From Hysterangium stoloniferum (Eukaryota; Basidiomycota; Agaricomycetes; Hysterangiales; Hysterangiaceae): a stretch of 64,000 bases of DNA. The position numbers were made by a program, and so were the translations under genes. The notes under the pieces are model-generated. The model saw only the letters and a list, made by a program, of their open reading frames with translations. It made no database searches and was not told the DNA's origin. The DNA is taken from assembly GCA_015178975.1 (NCBI GenBank), contig WHVD01000118.1, positions 204,840 to 268,839 of the forward strand, written 5' to 3'. Positions 44,410 through 56,030 of the stretch are shown piece by piece. Each line of letters starts with the position of its first letter. Position 1 is the stretch's first letter.

Positions 44410-47095
44410 AGCCCCCACCATGCTATCACCCCACACCTTTACTTGGTCACTTTGCGACCTGGTGGATCAATAATAATGTCTTTAAACACTACATCAAAAG
44501 TCATATCTGTCTTGGAATAATATTTTCAAATACTTGATCACATAACTTTTGTATTACCTTCTGTGACCATGTCATATTAAGGGCTTCTGTACATCCCAGC
44601 TTCCCATTTATTCTCATTCAGAGACTTATTTTAAAGTGATTAATGTTTACATTATCCAGAATTATATACATTATATACATTTGTAAATTTACTGAACCTA
44701 AAAAACATAAGTCAGTCTCCTTTTGGAACCTTGCTGAATACTTAGTCATGGATCAATAATAACATCCTTAAACACTACATATTTGCTTGGAATAGTATTT
44801 TCATTCTTCCACAATTTGTTTCTCTTGAAGTGTCAGGTATTTTGTTCCACATTGGACTTCCAGCTTCCCATATGGCTGTGATTGCCCTTCCAATGTCATA
44901 TTGGGGACTTCTGCAGATTCTAGCTCCCCATTTATTCTCTTTCATACTTATACCCCACTTCCCTTCCATTCTACTCATCTGTCTGTCATTGAATCTTTTA
45001 GTATAAATTATTATCTTGTATCCTACTAAACTCCAGTTCAAACATTGATTCAGAACCTTTGTTAAGAACCACAATGTTCAGGTACCTATGTATATTTTCA
45101 ACCTACATACTGTCCTCTGGCATTGTGATACCCAACAACACACCCACTTAATGATTTCCTTTTCCTGCCACTCTACCTCAGTTCTGTTCTAATGACATTC
45201 CATTATTCCTTGCATCACTTCACCATATCATTTACCACCTCAGAATATTTAACTTTTTTCTGTTCTGTGAATATAAAATCTCCATTTTCAGCCCTGTGTT
45301 TCCATTTACTTTAGTATAAAACCCCACCATGTACACTACTATCCTTCAGTTTGAATATTGACTCAGAATACCCATTTGGAATACCTCTCTCATGTTTAGA
45401 AGTGCATGCAATAATACCTTCATTTACCTTTTAAGTATTGTTCAGACTGCTTAATCCTTTTGCTAGTGTCTGGCCAGACTGAGACTTATGATCCTTTTTG
45501 ACCTTAGCCTCTGGGCCCTCATTTACAGCTAAGTGCCATAATCCATCCTGCATTCATACTCCCCTTCTACTCATCTGTCTGCTGTTAAATATTTTAGTAT
45601 AAATTATTGTCTTATATTCTACTAATCTCCAGTTCAAATATTGAGTTAGAACCTACCTGTTAGGAATTATGTCATTTAGGCCCCTATGTGTGTTTTCAAC
45701 CTATACTCTGGCATCCCGACATTGGTATTCCTGATGCAACATCTCTGATGACAGTGTACTGACAACTCACCTATGTATGTAATGACTTCATTTTCTAGCC
45801 ACTCCATCCCATTTTTCTTCTGATGGCATTCCATTATTCCTTGGATCACTTCACCACATCCTTTGCCACCTCAGAGTATTTATCTTTTTTTCTCTTGTCT
45901 TGTATTCCTTTTCGTGACCCCCTGTTCCATTTTTCCACTTTCCTGTGTCCTGTTAGTATAAAATCCTATTTGTTGATAAACTGCAAATTTCCCATCGAAA
46001 GAGTAAAAGTTATTTATAACTTATTTTTATTTATTTAATATTTGCTCAGTGGTTGCTCCCATCAGATATTTGTGGCTGAGACTGGTTGTCCTATAGCACC
46101 CTGGCACCCAAATAGCTCTCACATACATGCAGTTAATTGGTTCCTTGCATCTCCACAATCCCTGCTAAATGATTCAAGTTGAACTCAAAACTTGTAAGAC
46201 TCGAGACATTGCATTGTTTAGGAGGGATCTTTGACCATTCTGTTTCTGTAACACACAGCACTATCCAAAATCTCACCAAGTCATCCATGCACATTAAAAT
46301 CAACCAGAGAGAATTTTCTGAAACAATCTATATCTTCCACCCATTTATGGTGGAGTAAGTCTCTGGTTACAAATCATTGCTTGACAGATGTTTGACTGGT
46401 GTTTTTCAAGTCTTCCTCTTGCTCACTAGTTGTGATTCCCAGTTATCATCTCCTCAGACTCTTAAAAACTGTTCTGTCCAGTTGTGGCTCATGTTTGATG
46501 GTAGTGGAATAGACAAGGTACTTGTTTTCCTAAGCTCCATATGGAATTTCGAATCAGATCTCGAATATGTTTTTAACTTGTCCAGCAGACACTATATTCT
46601 CACCATCATTTTCATCTTCATCATATTCTTGACTGTTGTTACTTGTGTCCTTAACTATATCACTGCTACTTTGTGTATTTAAGAACTATTTGCTGAAATA
46701 TCAAGAATCTAGTAAATTATAAAAAACTACCTTTAGCCAAATTATCTTCTCTAATATCTCCTGTGACTATGCTATTCTTGTGATAGCCATGGGCATAAGC
46801 TATAAATAAATAAAAGTACAAGAGTGGAGTAGGAGATATTAGATTACTTACTGGTAGTACCAGATGCTGTGCAAAAAACTGCCTCCTGTTTTTTGTTATG
46901 TATGGCAGAAGAACCCTTTTTCATCTCCAAAAGGACATTTGCAACATGCATCTCATCTATCTCAGGGTCATTCTGTTGGTTTTGCAAGTTTTTTGTGGCA
47001 GCATCCTTGAAAATTGGCTGTAGTTTAGGATGCTGATTCTGAGGGGCTGCTGGTGCCAGGATGGATTGTTCCGGGACATGGGTGGTGGCTATGAA
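44410..47095 (-). pseudogene. Unidentified decayed gene, minus strand, with internal repeats
   Basis: Coding-like traces read right to left. A 47095-46855 exon is open (FIATTHVPEQSILAPAAPQN) and ends in a good donor GTAAGT. A second acidic stretch follows at about 46660-46550 (NNSQEYDEDENDGENIVSAG). Repeated degenerate segments then carry NWSLVGYKIIIYTKRFNDRQ, and ENKWGARICRSPQYDIGRAI at 45060-44790; similar words recur near 44600 and 45600. Many stops. I do not recognise it. The lack of other copies here and its insertion into the family A array suggest a degenerate transposon. Confidence 0.35.
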
Positions 47096-47098
47096 TTG

Positions 47099-47380
47099 TG
47101 TTAGAATATGAGTATATACAATTAGCTGTGACCTTATATCTCGTTTTGTGTCTGTATAGATTCAACTGGTTCACATCATGTGATAGTTATTATTAGATAG
47201 TTCCTGAGCAGATAGTCCTACGGACCAGTGCACAGACCACTTAGTACAGTATATATGTAGTTAGTCCAGTTGAGAGGTAGAAACCTCAACTGGAAGCCCA
47301 GCTATATCACCGGTTTATATTCTACACTGCTCTATCTAAGTTACTTAGTACCTAGATAGAGAGTCTCATACTGTGGTTCC
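47099..47380. repeat. LTR-like sequence
   Basis: Begins TGTTAGAATATGAG, close to the Copia LTR start TGTTGGAATATTAG. It has the internal inverted motif GTTGAG...CTCAAC (47263-47300) and TATA-like TATATATG. It is directly adjacent to the start of the decayed minus-strand gene, so it may be that element's LTR. The right boundary and target duplication are not resolved. Confidence 0.3.
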
Positions 47381-47724
47381 CCAGCTTGCAGTTTATCCTA
47401 ATAAATTGGCCTCTGGAACCTCTGATTTGCCTTCTGGAACCTCTGATGGTCTTTCTAGTGCCTCCCATGATTGTAATTGGATGCAGTTTCCAAAGAACCA
47501 CTGCCTGTACACTGATGAAAAATGTAGGGCATCTATCCCAAAAAGAAATTGCTTTAGAGGCTAAAACAGAGATCTACAGCAAATCCTTCCATGAGAACCT
47601 TTATATGTATAATGAAATCACTCTGGTATATTCTCACAGGAAATTAACCATTAAATACCATACAAAAGGAGTCTTATAACACTTACTCATTAGTTGTAAT
47701 TTTTTTATTATTATCTCAAGAGCT

Positions 47725-48481
47725 CCACCTGCAATAGGTCAAACTACGGGTGGGTCACAATGGTTGATCGATCTTGTCATCGTCACTTTGAAGAGCAATG
47801 TCCACACATCAATCGTGTGAGCCTGGGGTGAAACATTCCAGACAGATAATAATAAGGCTAGCTGTCAGTGTCACCTGAGATGCAATTGTATTTAGAATGT
47901 GTTAATACACACCTGGATGGATTTGTCACAACCAAGGATATGGCAAGGGTGAATGAAAAAATCACATTGCTTACCATTAATGCGACTAGGCCATCCATGG
48001 CCCCGGGTTTCTCCTCAGTGAAAGTTTTCAAAATAAAAAATGGGAAGTGTGCAATCTCTCTGGAGGCTGATAGCAGCAACTTGAAGGCAGCAACCAGTGG
48101 GGATGGCTCTGGACTGCATTTCTGTGGTACATGGCAATGTCAATTCTCGATATCAGACAAGCTGTTTTGATTTCAAGCCTGATGCTGAGAAATGCTAGAA
48201 ATACTATATTATGAGGTGACAATCGACTGAACCATTATTATATGCTGTGTGAGCCTTCAGTGGAAGACGTAAGAAGTCGCAAGCTCACCTCATTACAGTA
48301 GAGCCTATAAGGTTCAAGGAAGGAAGGTGAGGGAACCTTGTGGATGAAGGCAGGAATGAAATGCTGTGTATCCCATGTAAGTGTGGCCATAATGCTGTAC
48401 CTTATGGAATTAACTCTCTGACTAGTGGCAGCATAAAAGCAAGGCACCCCCTTCTAGTGTAGGTGAGACTGCTACCCACCA
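47725..48481 (+). repeat. Block B and promoter P upstream of family A copy 8
   Basis: Best-preserved B block. 47868-48170 is an open frame of 100 codons (YLECVNTHLDGFVTTKDMAR ... GLHFCGTWQCQFSIS). Homologous but broken frames lie at 13060, 30000 and 43270 (minus). It may be an exon of a second duplicated gene, though the strand and exon limits are uncertain. The family A promoter with TATA-like CATAAAAG (48431) ends the block. Confidence 0.45.
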
Positions 48482-49081
48482 ATGTCTACTTCCAACAAGA
48501 TGACTCTGGGGAATCACAATTTGGCAATGGCTGGGATCGACCTTGAAGAGATTGAGGAACTCCCAACCTTAGTTTCCCCTGGTGTATTGATTTCAGAGCA
48601 ATGGGACAAGACTGTTAAAGGGATGAGAGAGATGTTCAGGAAGAAGCTTCAAGAATGATGGGGTTGTAATGAACCCGGCCATGATTTATGTTATTGGGCC
48701 CCGGATGGTTGGCAACACATACAGCTATCTGCAAACCATATAGAAATTTGGGTTGATGAGTGGGTGAGTAAAATATAATGCTATTTCCATGTGATATGTG
48801 TCACATGCTGTGCATTTCAGTGTCAAGGAGAAATGGGCTACCATGACCCACCAAATGTTGTGAAGATATCCACCAATACAACATCCAACCTCAGCCCCTA
48901 TTGCAGTCATGCATATGACTGGGGAATGATCCTGCAAAGTCAGGGGAAAATGTCAAGTATTGAAATTGGCCCTGGGTATTACTGTGGAGTCGGTTTGGAA
49001 AGGGCTGGGATGAAAGTCCTTCACAGTGCTAAGACAGCTTCGCTGATCGCAAAGCTGACAATATACCGGGAAATCACCCGT
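48482..49081 (+). pseudogene. Family A copy 8, nonsense codon and truncated by a Gypsy LTR
   Basis: ATG at 48482; exon 1 reads EEIEELPTLVSPGVL and stops at TGA 48656-48658 (CGA to TGA type change). Exon 2 starts about 48823 (CQGEMGYHDPPNVVKISTNT) and is open through IGPGYYCGVGLERAGMKVLH. It is cut at 49081 by the insertion of a Gypsy LTR; the remainder is not found to the right. Confidence 0.7.
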
Positions 49082-49820
49082 TGTTAAGAACTGAAAACTG
49101 ACTAAAGTTGGTTGGCCGACAGGGGCTGATCAGAAGGACTTGGCTTCAGCTTATGTGCTGCACCCTCGCAGTTATCCATTGGGTGTCCTTAAATTTCTGG
49201 CGGGCAAAGACTAGTCCCAATGAATGCCTCTCAGTGAAAACTACCAATCGGAATTGAGGGATAAGTTGAGTGTCGGGCCAAGAGGTCAGGGACCGAAAAG
49301 GGGTGAGTGCACACGAAGGTGGATAGTGGAATTCTTAGTATGAGGTTACTATAGACATAAGAGAGTGTTCTGAGTCGATATTCTGATTGCCTAGTAACTA
49401 CAACTACAGCGGGTTCATATACAAGTATCAGGCATCTAGAAAATACGGGGAGAAGGGTGGAAAATGGTATTAACAATAAGCTTGACTAGGAACGGGAAGT
49501 TTATGATTAGTTTGGAGGCTGATGATAACCGAGAGCGGAATTATGAAAAAAAGGAAATAGTTTGAGGGTTTCAAATATATATAGACATATGTGAAACATA
49601 GGATAGAGCGGATCATCATAATAAAAGGGACGTATCAGAGTTTAACCAGATAGTTCGAGTGTATTTTGATGTGGGCGTAAATGGAGTTTGATCACCGTGA
49701 AAACATACGTCAGCATCAGGAGGCCGATGGTTTCCGATGTGGTGACTTGAACAGTAACTTGAATGGTTGATATGTGGTGATAACCTCGCGAGCCAATAGG
49801 GTTGTGACACGGTCGTAACA
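49082..49820 (-). repeat. Gypsy LTR (739 bp)
   Basis: TGTTAAGAACTG...GGTCGTAACA. The same LTR family occurs as solo copies at 54917-55630 and 58017-58739. A conserved internal word GGACTTGGCTTCAGCTTAT is also present in the LTR at 59907. Confidence 0.85.
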
Positions 49821-49988
49821 GTATCTCCCCATTTGGCTGAAATCCCAAGGAGGCCGAAAATCTAGATCCCGTACATAAAACTCATTGGGTACGGTGTGTC
49901 AAAAAATCATGTGACTCGGTAAAGATTTACATATAAAAATTCAAGGGGTCCTGGCGCTTGAATTTTCACTTCTCTTCCCTCGACCACC

Positions 49989-50963
49989 ATGACCATAGGT
50001 TCAGGGTCGAAGCCATTCCTGGTTTGGTTGACGGTTGCTCCCATGTCGGCCCCAAGTGGACCAGTCAATGTACAGGAACGTTATCATATACTCGAGGAAA
50101 AATGGAAGGCACGTGAAGAGGAGGAGCGGAAGGAGAGAGAGGAGTTGGTGGCCATCGAGGCCGAGGAGAAAAAGCTGGCAGCGGAGGAGGCTGCATGTAA
50201 GCACTGGGATGCAGTGCTTGCAAAGAAAAAGCAGCAGGAGGCCGATTGGGTGCGAGAGGAGGCAGCAAAAAAGAAATGAGAGGGAAAGGTAAGTCGATTC
50301 CCATATCCCTTGTGAACTCGGCTTATTATTTTTTTTCAGCACAAGGCCGCAATGCCTTCAGAGTCCGATGATGAGGAGGATGTACCAGGGCCATCGAGAG
50401 CCCCTAGGTAGGCTTGGCGTCCTAAAAAAACTTTTCTAACAATTCTTTTATAGGAACAAAAGCAGGCCCCTAAGGTGGGGGCCAAAAATGACCCCAAATG
50501 CAACTGGTGCACCAAATGGGGTCAGACTTGCCATACTCGGGCAAGTGGTCGGGGCCGTACCTGTCCACAGTGCACCAACCAAAAACTCGGCTGCATATTC
50601 CCAGATGCCAATGGCAATGGGTCCTTTCAAGGATGGCAGGCTGATGCTCTGGAGGAGCAGAACCGGCTTATGTGCACCTACTTCTTGGAGATGACTCGGT
50701 TCCGATTCAAGACATTGTGACAACAAGGCTTGATTACTAAGCAACTGTGACTATTGGGTGTCGGGCTGGAGAAACAGATCAGTGCCATAGAGTCCCTTGG
50801 AGAGCAGTTAGAGCAGTATTTGGAAGTTTCGAGTTGCAATGGAGTTGAGCATGGTGTAGAAGTATCGGAAAAGGTTGGCAAAGTGGTATCAGTGGCCGTC
50901 GGTGAGGGGGAGGGTTCGGAGGCCGGAGAAGAAGGAGAGGTGGTAGAAGAGACTTTTAACTAG
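49989..50963 (+). pseudogene. Gypsy 1 accessory gene (coiled coil + Zn2Cys6-like), decayed
   Basis: Plus-strand gene, antisense to pol, homologous in layout to the gene at 60929. Exon 1 (to 50288) has a Glu/Lys/Ala-rich helix (EEKWKAREEEERKEREELVA) and a TGA at 50277 four codons before the donor. Exon 2 (50340 to about 50407) is acidic (SESDDEEDV). Exon 3, from about 50452, holds a Cys cluster with spacing C-x2-C-x6-C-x10-C-x2-C-x6-C (CNWCTKWGQTC...CPQCTNQKLGC). A TGA stop at 50718 and another at 50748 follow, before EKQISAIESLGEQLEQYLEV. The exon 2-3 phase is off by one. Non-functional copy. Confidence 0.65.
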
Positions 50964-51079
50964 GCAGAAAATATAATGATTTTAAACAAACAAAACAAAA
51001 GTGTGATTTCATAAGGCATAGTCAGAAAAAGGTCAGATACCGTGTGAAAGACTTATAAAGAATTTAGAGGACCAGGTTT

Positions 51080-51240
51080 ATTTGGATAAGCTTGATGAAA
51101 ACCTAAAACAATTTCCAAGGCATTGCCGAGCTCTGTAGCTAGGATCCATGAAGTTTCTTCATCTGTCCCTTCATAGCCAGCCCATTTAACCAAATAAAGT
51201 AATTTGCATGAGCGTTGGCGATTGTCGATTTTTGAGTCTA
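51080..51240 (-). pseudogene. 3' end of Gypsy 1 pol (chromodomain remnant)
   Basis: The minus strand matches the 62140-62310 segment of Gypsy 2, which is the chromodomain end of pol: complement of TTTGGTTAAATGGGCTGG, i.e. LVKWAGYEGTDEETSWILA-like. Stops are present. Confidence 0.6.
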
Positions 51241-52047
51241 CTCATTATGATGTACCACCCCCTCCTCAACCATTCCCACATGCCTCTGTTGTTGCAGGTC
51301 CATCTGATGATCCATTTGTGACTGCTCCACAACCAGCTCCACAACCACCACAGTTGCCTCAGCAAGGTGTGATTCCTCCTGCACCCCAAGTGGGGAGTAG
51401 TGCCATGGCAGCATTATGGGATCAGTATGCAAATTTGCCACCATTACAACCTCTTGGGCAGGGTTGTCAAGTAGCAAATGTACCTGTTCAACCACAGGCC
51501 CCAAATACCCAATTAGCACCTGCAGATCAATCTATCCAGCCTACAGTTGGTTCTGCTGCAGTAGCTGCTTTGCATGCTCGGTTGGCTACTTTGCCACCAT
51601 TACGACAACCTGCTGAACGGCATCGTGCACAGGCAAATGCAGCTGCTCACATTCAGAATCATCCACCATTACAGCAACCTGCTCAACTGCACCACCAATT
51701 TTACAGTCAGCACCACATTCACAGCTTGGTCGTCCATCTGTACCACTGCATCATGGTCATCCACCTATTAATGCAGTTCCACCACTTCAGGGACAAGTAC
51801 CCATTTTTCAGTTGGCACTACCACAGTATCACCATCCACCTGTTCATCCAGCAGCAAATGCACAGCAACAGCCACAGTTGGCCCTACCCCCAGCTATTCC
51901 TCCACCTCCAGTTATCTCCCACTTGCCCCACCCCCAGCTATTGCCCCACCTGCAGTCAATGTCCCACCCCCAGCCATTCCAGATCCTGCAGTCATTCCTC
52001 CACTTCCACTTCCTGTTGCACAATTACCCATTGGATGGCAGCCAGTT
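51241..52047 (+). pseudogene. Pro/Gln-rich N-terminal region of the Helitron protein
   Basis: Low-complexity coding sequence rich in PP, PQ and AP, preceding the Rep domain. The open frame shifts at least once between about 51690 and 51870, though reading resumes in frame upstream of 52048 (PPAIPDPAVIPPLPLPVAQL). Two internal repeats, AALWDQYANLPPLQP and AALHARLATLPPLRQP, resemble each other. Confidence 0.5.
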
Positions 52048-54240
52048 GTGGAGGCCAGGTTTCCAAGACATGATGTGGGACATATGAACATACAGTGTTC
52101 ACACTGTGGAGCTTTACACTGGATGGATGAGCATCTATCAGCTAGCTCTCGGACAACACCAAAGTTTGGCAAGTGTTGCAAGCAAGGAAAGATCATCCTT
52201 CCAATACTTGAACCAGTCCCTCATACCTTAAAGTCTCTTCTCGAGGATAATACAGACAATGCCAAGGAATTTCGCAAAAATATTCATGCATATAATAATG
52301 CATTTGCATTTATATCACTTGGTGTCAAATTGGATGAGTCTGTCTTACAAGGTGGTCGGGGCCCATATGTCTTTAAAATACATGGTGGATTGTATCATGA
52401 GCATGGTTCCTTAATCCCTTCCGGGGAAGATGTATCACCCAGTTATGCTCAGCTTTACATTCATGATCCTGCACTGGCATGTGAGGATGCACTGGGGAGT
52501 GCATTGCAGATAAGGCAGAATCACAGGGCAAATCGAAATCTAAACAATCAAACCTTTTCTGACTTGCAGGATATGATGGAGCAATATAATCCCTTTATAG
52601 CACTCTATCACCAGGCACATGAGCGATTGAGGACACAGGCAGAGACTCCAAGGTTACATGTTAAACTGAGCTACAAGGCTTTTACTGATCCCCGAAGGTA
52701 CAACCTTCCAACCGGTGACGAACTTGCAGTCATTGTGCCTGGAGATGGTGATGCAGGTCAGGGTGACCCAAGGGATATTATTGTTCAGAGAAGGGGGGGG
52801 CCCTTCCATCGATTGCATGAAGGACAGGCCATTTGTACACCCCTTCATTATGTCATGCTCTTTCCCAGGGGTGAGCGTGGTTGGTCATGGGACATTCCCT
52901 ATGCAAATAACAATTGGCAGCCCCAGGCTGCACAGCAGCATGAACAAGCTGAAGAAGAAGACAAAAGTCGTAAGGTGACCCAGCGTGAATATTATGCCTA
53001 TTGCCTATTTCTTAGAGCAAATGAAGCCAAAACCATTTTTTATGCACAAAAGCTGTTCCAGCAGTGCATTGTCGATGCCTGGGCAGTCACAGAACAGAGC
53101 AGATTGAAGTTTCTGAGTCAAAATCAACCAAGGATACGTGCAGAACTCTACAACCAGGTCGTTGATGCTTTTTCAAATGATGATATCAATCCCAATAGTA
53201 TCGGTCAGAGGGTCATACTCCCTTCTTCATTTACTGGCAGTTCAAGGGATATGAGACAAAGTCTGCAAAATTCTTTTGCAATCGCATGCAAATATGGCAA
53301 TGCCAGCTTCTTCATCACCATGACTGCTAATCTCAATTGGGAGGAGGTCACCCGTGAATTGCTTCCAGGCCAGACCCATGCTGATCGCCCTGATTTGGTC
53401 TCACGTGCCTTTGCTATGAAAAAGGCTAAGATGCTGAAAATGATTACAGAGGGCCATATCTTTGGTAAAACAGTAGCACATATCCATGTCATTGAATTCC
53501 AAAAGTGGGGTCTTCCACACATGCATTGTCTTATATGGTTTGAGGAGCAGGATAAGCCAAGGACACCTGCAGATGTCAATTCAATTATTTCTGCCTGTTT
53601 TCCAGATCCTGAAACACATCCCAGACTATTTAATTTAGTAGGTCAACTCATGACCCATGGCCCCTGTGGTCTTCATCATCCAAATGCTGCCTGTATGGCC
53701 AATGGTACATGTGGTAAATTCTTCCCAAAGGATTGGTGTGAAGCCACCATTGTCAATCAGGAAGGCTATCCATTCTACCTTTGTCCCAACAATGGGAGGG
53801 TTTATGAAACTCCCAAGTTTACATATGACAACAGATATGTTATTCCTTACTCTCCTATTCTGCTTCTCACCTTTGAGTGCCATATCAATGTCGAGTTGGT
53901 CTTTACCAATAGATCAATGAAGTATATGCATAAATACTGTTACAAAGGCCCCGATCGCACAACTATGGAGGTTGGAAAGACACCAGATGAGATTAAACAG
54001 TATCTTGATACACGATATGTTAGTGCACATGAGTCTGTCTGGCAATTAATGTGCAATGAACTCCACACCCAGGTTTCTGCAGTAATGGCACTTCGTGTCC
54101 ACCTCCCTGGGGAAAACACTGTCATTTTTGATGCCGATCAGGGTCCTGCTGAGGCTTTACAAAGGGCAGAGTGTGCTGGCACAACTCTAATGGCTTATTT
54201 TGAAGCTAATGCCAAGGATCGTATTGGCTACAATGGTTGC
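52048..54240 (+). pseudogene. Helitron Rep (HUH endonuclease) domain
   Basis: Initiates rolling-circle-type transposition by nicking single-stranded DNA. A zinc-ribbon-like N-terminus (CSHCGALHWMDE) is followed by Helitron_like_N sequence (FFITMTANLNW). Next comes the HUH motif in IEFQKWGLPHMHCLIW, HGPCG...CMANGTCGKFFPK, and the two-tyrosine region KYMHKYCYKG. The frame is open to 54240, where a TG...CA element is inserted; beyond it the frame ends at 54267 by chance. Catalytic residues all appear present. Confidence 0.85.
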
Positions 54241-54916
54241 TGTAATGTATTCAGGGGATTCTCTTAGATAGCTCAATATATGCTATAGTGTCACAGAGCT
54301 TCAACAATAAAACAAGCAAAGGTCCAGTAATTTAAATACTGATAGATTAATGAGCTGCGCTATTAAGCTTAAACAACTCAAATCAATGCTTATTTTGATT
54401 ATTGAAAGGTTCAATAGAACTGTGTATGACTCTTTTAGCAAATAAAAGAACTATTCCTTGAGAATAGGGGCTGGAAGCTGAATATATGCACAGTAACTTG
54501 GCAGAGACTTGATATAAGAGCTTCGGAATCTTGTATGCTTATTTGTAACTATTAATAGTTATTTAACAAGGTGTTAAATAATTTATTAATAGAGAAAATA
54601 ATATGTATTGGATTATCTGAGTGCTTGTACTTGATTAATTCAATAAACTTAGGGCTGGGCCTTGAGTGATCTAGTATTGGCAGGGATTTCAGTAAGGATA
54701 CTTAGATACTTATTAGGTTTATTATCTAATTAATATGCCTAAAGGGTAGCTGTGAGGCTGGGCAACTTAGATGATTAGCTAAGTCCAAGAGTTGCTGACA
54801 AAGATTCAAGATGCTGCAAGTGTAGGTGCTTGCAGTTAGTGTATCAGACTAAGGCTATTATTGTCCTTTAGGATGATGAGGTAAGCTTCTGTGCTGTACT
54901 GTAAAATATGTGTGTG

Positions 54917-55630
54917 TGTTAAGAACTGAAAACTGACTAATGTCGGTGGCCGACAGGGACCGATCAGAAGGACTTGGCTTCAGCTTATGTGCTGCGCCCT
55001 TGCAAATATCCGTAGAGTGTCCTTAGATTTCAGACGTGCGAAGACTAATCCTAGAGAGTTCCTTTCGGTGAGATACCGATCGGGACTGAAGGACTAGTTG
55101 AGTGTCGGGGCAAGGGGTCGGGGCCCGGAGTGGGCGAGCGCACGTGAAGGCGGATGGGGGATTCTTAGTATGAGACTGTTACGGACGTATGTGGGTATTC
55201 TAAGTCGATATTCTGATTGCCTAGTAAATACAACTACAGCGGGTTCATATACAAGTAACAGGCGTCTAGAAAATACTAATGGGGAGAAGGGTGGAAAGCA
55301 GCATTAACAATAAGCTTGACTAGGAACAGGAAGTTTATGATTAGTTCGGGGGCTGATGATAACCGAAAACGGAATTACGATAAAAGGAAATAGTTCAAGG
55401 ACTACAAATATAGATAGACATATGTGAACAACGGATCAACATAATAAAGGGGACGTATCAAAAGTTTAACCAGACAATATGACTATTTTGACGTGGGCAT
55501 AAACGGAGTTTGATCTTTGCGAAAAGCATATGTCAGCTTCAGGGCTGATGGTTTCCGAAGTGGTGACTTGATATCGTTGATAAGTGGCAATTAACTTCGG
55601 GACCGGTAGGGTAGCGACACGGTCGTAACA
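54917..55630 (-). mobile_element. Gypsy solo LTR, 714 bp, TSD GTGTG, nested in X
   Basis: TGTTAAGAACTG...GTCGTAACA flanked by GTGTG at 54912-54916 and 55631-55635. The target is a TG microsatellite, so the exact duplication is slightly ambiguous. Confidence 0.8.
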
Positions 55631-55940
55631 GTGTGTGATAGATGATTTTATTGGAAAGTTGGCCCTCCTTATATACATTTTGATAACTAAATGATTAGCT
55701 AATTATTTAGTTTATGAGGTCACTAGTTAGATCATAATGACCTCATATTCTACTCATTATTTACCCTTTATTTATCACATGATTCCCCTCTCTGAGACAA
55801 GGGTTCTAAGCTTTGGCTTGAACATGAAGGTTCAAGGCCGCAGTCCCGGGGACGGAATCAAATGATGAGTCGGCGGGATCAAATAATGACTCGGGTAAGT
55901 CACATCCGTGACCTGTGTGACATCCCGACACTGGACCGTG

Positions 55941-56030
55941 ACTTGTGTGACTAGTGAGTCACTTGTGTGACTAGTGAGTCACTTGTGTGACTAGTGAGTC
56001 ACTTGTGTGACTAGTGAGTCACTTGTGTGA
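55941..56030. repeat. 20-bp minisatellite, four full units, each with TGAGTCA
   Basis: Unit ACTTGTGTGACTAGTGAGTC, four perfect copies plus a half unit. Each unit has the hairpin GTGACT-AGTG-AGTCAC and the bZIP (Gcn4/AP-1) consensus TGAGTCA. Lies in the right half of insertion X. Confidence 0.9.

Larger units (their letters stand above)
49082..51240 (-). mobile_element. Truncated Ty3/Gypsy element 1
   Basis: Oriented on the minus strand. The 3' LTR is 49082-49820; a purine-rich tract precedes it internally (minus-strand AAATGGGGAGATAC at 49821-49836); then come an antisense accessory gene and the last part of pol. The rest of pol and the 5' LTR are lost at 51240, where Helitron sequence begins. 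Confidence 0.75.

Noticed and set aside
45823..46682. Plus-strand hydrophobic open frames as membrane proteins
   Set aside because: T-rich strand opposite a decayed minus-strand coding region; hydrophobicity follows from base composition.
50065..50304. Minus-strand Pro/Leu-rich frames opposite the Gypsy 1 accessory gene (and 60823-61273 minus for Gypsy 2)
   Set aside because: These are complements of the Glu/Ala-rich coiled-coil codons; the plus strand has the splice sites and the conserved cysteines.
51186..51519. Minus-strand open frames opposite the Helitron Pro/Gln-rich region
   Set aside because: Mirror of low-complexity coding sequence in the Helitron direction; no domain.
55941..56030. 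CRISPR array
   Set aside because: Short 20-bp units repeat without spacers in a eukaryotic transposon context; it is a minisatellite.
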